Shown here: piece by piece, positions 61,548-64,000 of the stretch
Numbering within the stretch: position 1 is the stretch's first letter
How the letters are laid out: each line of letters begins with the position of its first letter
Assembly: GCF_005144715.1 (NCBI RefSeq)
Contig: NZ_SWKR01000001.1
Span: forward strand, 372,001-436,000
Direction of reading: 5' to 3'
DNA: 64,000 nt
DNA from: Sphingomonas baiyangensis
GTDB lineage: Bacteria; Pseudomonadota; Alphaproteobacteria; Sphingomonadales; Sphingomonadaceae
Program-made: the position numbers and the translations under genes
Notes under the pieces: generated by a model
The model's database searches: none
What the model was told of the DNA's origin: nothing
The model's input: the letters and a program-made list of their open reading frames with translations, nothing else

Positions 61548-64000
61548 CTAGGGCTTTATCCCCCAGCGCGTGTAATCGTCGGCGATGCGTGGCGCCATCG
61601 CGACCGCATCGGCAATATCGGCGGCGCCGCCCTTCGCGTCGCCCGACTTGTGACGCACGATGCCGCGCAGATAGCGCGCGGCCTGCATCTCGGGCGCGAT
61701 CGTAAGCGCTTCGTCGAGATCGGCACGCGCTTCTGCAAGCCGGCCCGCACGCAGATGGATCAGCGCGCGACTGTCGAGCGCCGAGGCGGGATTGCTGCCC
61801 ATCGCTATCGCACGATCGCAATCGGCCTGTGCGGCATCGAGACCGATACCGAGCTGACCGCGCAACCAGCAGCGGTTGTTGAGCATGTGCGCATCGCGTG
61901 GATCGACCTCGACCGCCGAGTCGATCGCGGTGATCGCCGCGTCAGCCTCGCCCATCATCGCGAGCAGCGATGCCTTGTGCGAAAGCGCGGCAGCCTTCTC
62001 CTCGCCGCCTGCTGCCACGCGCGCTTCGATAAGTTCGAGCGCCTCGTCATGGCGGCCGGCATCGGAAAGACGATTGGTATAATAGGCAAGTGTGTCGAAA
62101 TCGGCGGGCTCGGTTTCATGCGCGCGGGCGATGGTTTCGAGAGATTGGGCGTCGCGTCGCAGGACATAGAGCAGATAGGCGCGGTAGTGCAGGCTCGATC
62201 GACTCGCGTCGATCGCGATCGCACGGTCGATATCGGCGAGCGAGCCTTCGAAATCGCCCAGCAGCTCGCGATAGCGCGCACGATTCTCGAACGCGCTCGC
62301 GTCATCGTCCTCGCTGCCGTCGGCGACGATCCGCGCATAGGCCGCATCGAGCCGCTTGAGCTTGCCGGTGTCGCGCGCTTTTGCCCGTTCGACATGCCTG
62401 AGCGGTAGGTCCGCCGGCGCCTTGACCGTAAGCAGTCGGCCCTCGGCGGCGGCGAGCGTCGCACGCTCGGCAGCGATTTCGCCCGGCGCGATCTCGATGC
62501 CCGTCGCGACGATGCGATCCTCCACCGTCGCCACACCCTGATCGAGCGCGACGCTGCGCGACACCTTCATGCCGCCCAGCCGCTCGGGCAGCGTGCGGTC
62601 GCCCTCGATCACATAGCCCCGGCCATTGTCGGGCAACAGCGTGCGCGCGCGAAACGCGAACGAGGTGGGGCCGGCGGTAGCGACGGGAATCGCCTTCCAC
62701 GAGGAGCGCGTCCGATCGGGCGCGAACGCCGCCTTGCCGACCGCAAAGTCGAGCGTGCGCTGATGCCTGCCTGCCTCGCGCGACCAGTCTACCTGCGCAA
62801 TGCCCTCGATTTCGAGCGTGCCGGTAGTGGCGGCGTCGTCGAAGCTGATGCCATGCGAGACGACGCGAGCGCGCGGCAGATACTGGCCGACGATCTCCTG
62901 CGCCATCGCTTCGCGCTGATCCTCGGTGCCCTGCGTATTTGCCATGCGCAGCATCTCGGCGCCCTGCCCGCGTGCCGTCATGCGCAGCGTGTAGACCGCG
63001 GGAAGCGACAGCGCCGCCGACTGATCGAGCTCGAGGTCGATCGCGATATCGGGTCGCGCCGGCGCGCGGATCGGCAGCGGCATCAGCGCCGCGCCCGCGC
63101 TGCGCAGCGGCAGGACGTGGCGAAAGGGTGGCGTGTCCTCGATATCGGCCAGCCGTGCGCCCTGCCCCGTCCCGTCGAGCCACAGGTCGGTGCCGTCGAT
63201 CGACGCGCGCACGAGCACATGATCGAACGCGCCCGCACCGGGAAGCCGCTTGGGGACCAGATCGCCGCCTTCGATGCTTGCAAGCACCGGCTCGGCCTCG
63301 ATCTCGAGCGCGTGGAGCATCGCGAGCAGCAGCAAGGTCTTGGCCTTGCAGTCACCGTAGCGCACTTCCCAGGTACGCGCCGGCGCCTGCGGCGTGTAGT
63401 TTCCGCCGGCCATGCCCCGGAACAGATAGCGGATTTCAGCCTGCACCGATTGCAGCGCGAGTGCGGCACGTTCGCGCGGTGTCGTGGCGGCGGCGCGGAT
63501 GCGCGCCACTTCGGCGGCGAGCGGGCTGCCGGCCGCGATGAGTCCCTGCGTGGCATATAGCGGCGCGAAAGTGCGCGAGACCGTCGCCCAGTCGCCGAAG
63601 TTGCTCACCTCGATCATCGGCAGCGGCCGGAAACGCGGCGGCGCATCACCGGGTATCTCGGCGGGCTTGGGCGCCGGACCGACGAACTCGACTTCGCTGA
63701 ACGAACCGCTCTGCCGCGGCGTGAGCGTCACCCCGTCGAGATGGCTGCGGAGCGCCACGCCATCGGCGCTCGACCACAGGATGCGGTTGCGCGCCAGCCC
63801 CGCCGTTACGGGCCTGGCAATCACCGGCATCGCGCTGTGCACGCGACCGCCCAGCGCCGGATCGCGATTGGTGACGGTGAAGGCGATGTCGAGCACGTCG
63901 TTCACGCGCAGTCCTTCGATCTCCATCGTCGCGGTGAGGATGCCCGTCAGCATCCGCTGTTCGAGGCCGAGTTCGCGCTTGAGGACGTTCAGCCTTTCGC
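61548..64000 (-). CDS. DUF3857-transglutaminase-TPR protein (5' end outside window)
   Basis: At least 817 residues, open at the right edge; an internal ATG at 63953 is not the start because ERLNVLKRELGLEQR continues upstream. DUF3857 covers the visible N-terminal part. The transglutaminase-like core has RTWEVRYGDCKAKTLLLLAML with the Cys, FDHVLVRA with the His, and LWLDGT with the Asp. Tetratricopeptide-like helices fill the last ~240 residues (DFEGSLADIDRAIAID, DAAITAIDSAVEVDP). Presumed envelope protein; function unknown. Confidence 0.9.
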   Translation of the reverse strand, partial: ERLNVLKRELGLEQRMLTGILTATMEIEGLRVNDVLDIAFTVTNRDPALGGRVHSAMPVIARPVTAGLARNRILWSSADGVALRSHLDGVTLTPRQSGSFSEVEFVGPAPKPAEIPGDAPPRFRPLPMIEVSNFGDWATVSRTFAPLYATQGLIAAGSPLAAEVARIRAAATTPRERAALALQSVQAEIRYLFRGMAGGNYTPQAPARTWEVRYGDCKAKTLLLLAMLHALEIEAEPVLASIEGGDLVPKRLPGAGAFDHVLVRASIDGTDLWLDGTGQGARLADIEDTPPFRHVLPLRSAGAALMPLPIRAPARPDIAIDLELDQSAALSLPAVYTLRMTARGQGAEMLRMANTQGTEDQREAMAQEIVGQYLPRARVVSHGISFDDAATTGTLEIEGIAQVDWSREAGRHQRTLDFAVGKAAFAPDRTRSSWKAIPVATAGPTSFAFRARTLLPDNGRGYVIEGDRTLPERLGGMKVSRSVALDQGVATVEDRIVATGIEIAPGEIAAERATLAAAEGRLLTVKAPADLPLRHVERAKARDTGKLKRLDAAYARIVADGSEDDDASAFENRARYRELLGDFEGSLADIDRAIAIDASRSSLHYRAYLLYVLRRDAQSLETIARAHETEPADFDTLAYYTNRLSDAGRHDEALELIEARVAAGGEEKAAALSHKASLLAMMGEADAAITAIDSAVEVDPRDAHMLNNRCWLRGQLGIGLDAAQADCDRAIAMGSNPASALDSRALIHLRAGRLAEARADLDEALTIAPEMQAARYLRGIVRHKSGDAKGGAADIADAVAMAPRIADDYTRWGIKP

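Overview
The window reads as chromosome from an alphaproteobacterium of the sphingomonad type. Evidence for this is the very high GC, the carotenoid genes crtY-crtI-crtB, a circularly permuted two-piece tmRNA whose tag ends ANDNEALAIAA, a 41-residue zinc-less L36, an ECF sigma factor paired with an NrsF-type anti-sigma, and many ATGA/GTGA start-stop overlaps. No insertion sequence, prophage, CRISPR array or rRNA was seen. The species is not determined.

Layout. 1-8.7 kb is housekeeping: pyruvate kinase (cut by the left edge), nitroreductase/HAD/rpmJ, an M14 carboxypeptidase, tRNA-Arg(TCT), a queuosine-precursor transporter, purS-purQ, and prmA with an SDR. 8.7-24 kb holds a dispersed type II secretion system (gspF; gspL-M-E; gspG-H-I-C-D; and a second L/M/N-like trio). 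It is interrupted by a thioredoxin-CcdA pair that diverges from an ECF sigma/NrsF pair, by a DUF1206 membrane protein and by a DEAD-box helicase. 24-31.5 kb carries a Tat-exported PhoX phosphatase, a TetR/lipoprotein pair, two amidohydrolases and a membrane protein. 31.6-37.5 kb is a tight six-gene DUF4129/DUF4350/MoxR/DUF58/SpoIIM/RDD operon.

37.6-42.9 kb is the accessory stretch. It contains a 34-bp-arm palindrome, a YefM/YoeB-type toxin-antitoxin, then a visibly AT-rich two-gene island (a DUF5343-like protein and a TIGR02391/HEPN-like protein) wedged against the 3' end of thiC. A TPP riboswitch precedes thiC, and a second copy of the palindrome follows. 43-50.6 kb has envelope and redox genes, a membrane sensor broken by a 7-bp tandem duplication, and an FNR-type regulator with an FNR-like box in the divergent region it shares with an aldo/keto reductase. 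50.6-57.1 kb is catalase plus the carotenoid operon, with a LOG-family gene inside it. 57.3-64 kb holds tmRNA, an Rrf2 regulator, mscL, recO, a GNAT/FemAB-like protein, a polysaccharide deacetylase-like protein and a truncated DUF3857/transglutaminase/TPR gene.

The best candidates for something new are: (1) the AT-rich DUF5343 + HEPN-like pair next to YoeB; (2) two divergent ECF promoters with matching GTAACY-N16-CGAA elements; (3) paired long palindromes showing a compensatory base change; (4) the heptamer-repeat frameshift in the membrane sensor. All functional statements are read from sequence motifs and remembered family features; no database search was run.
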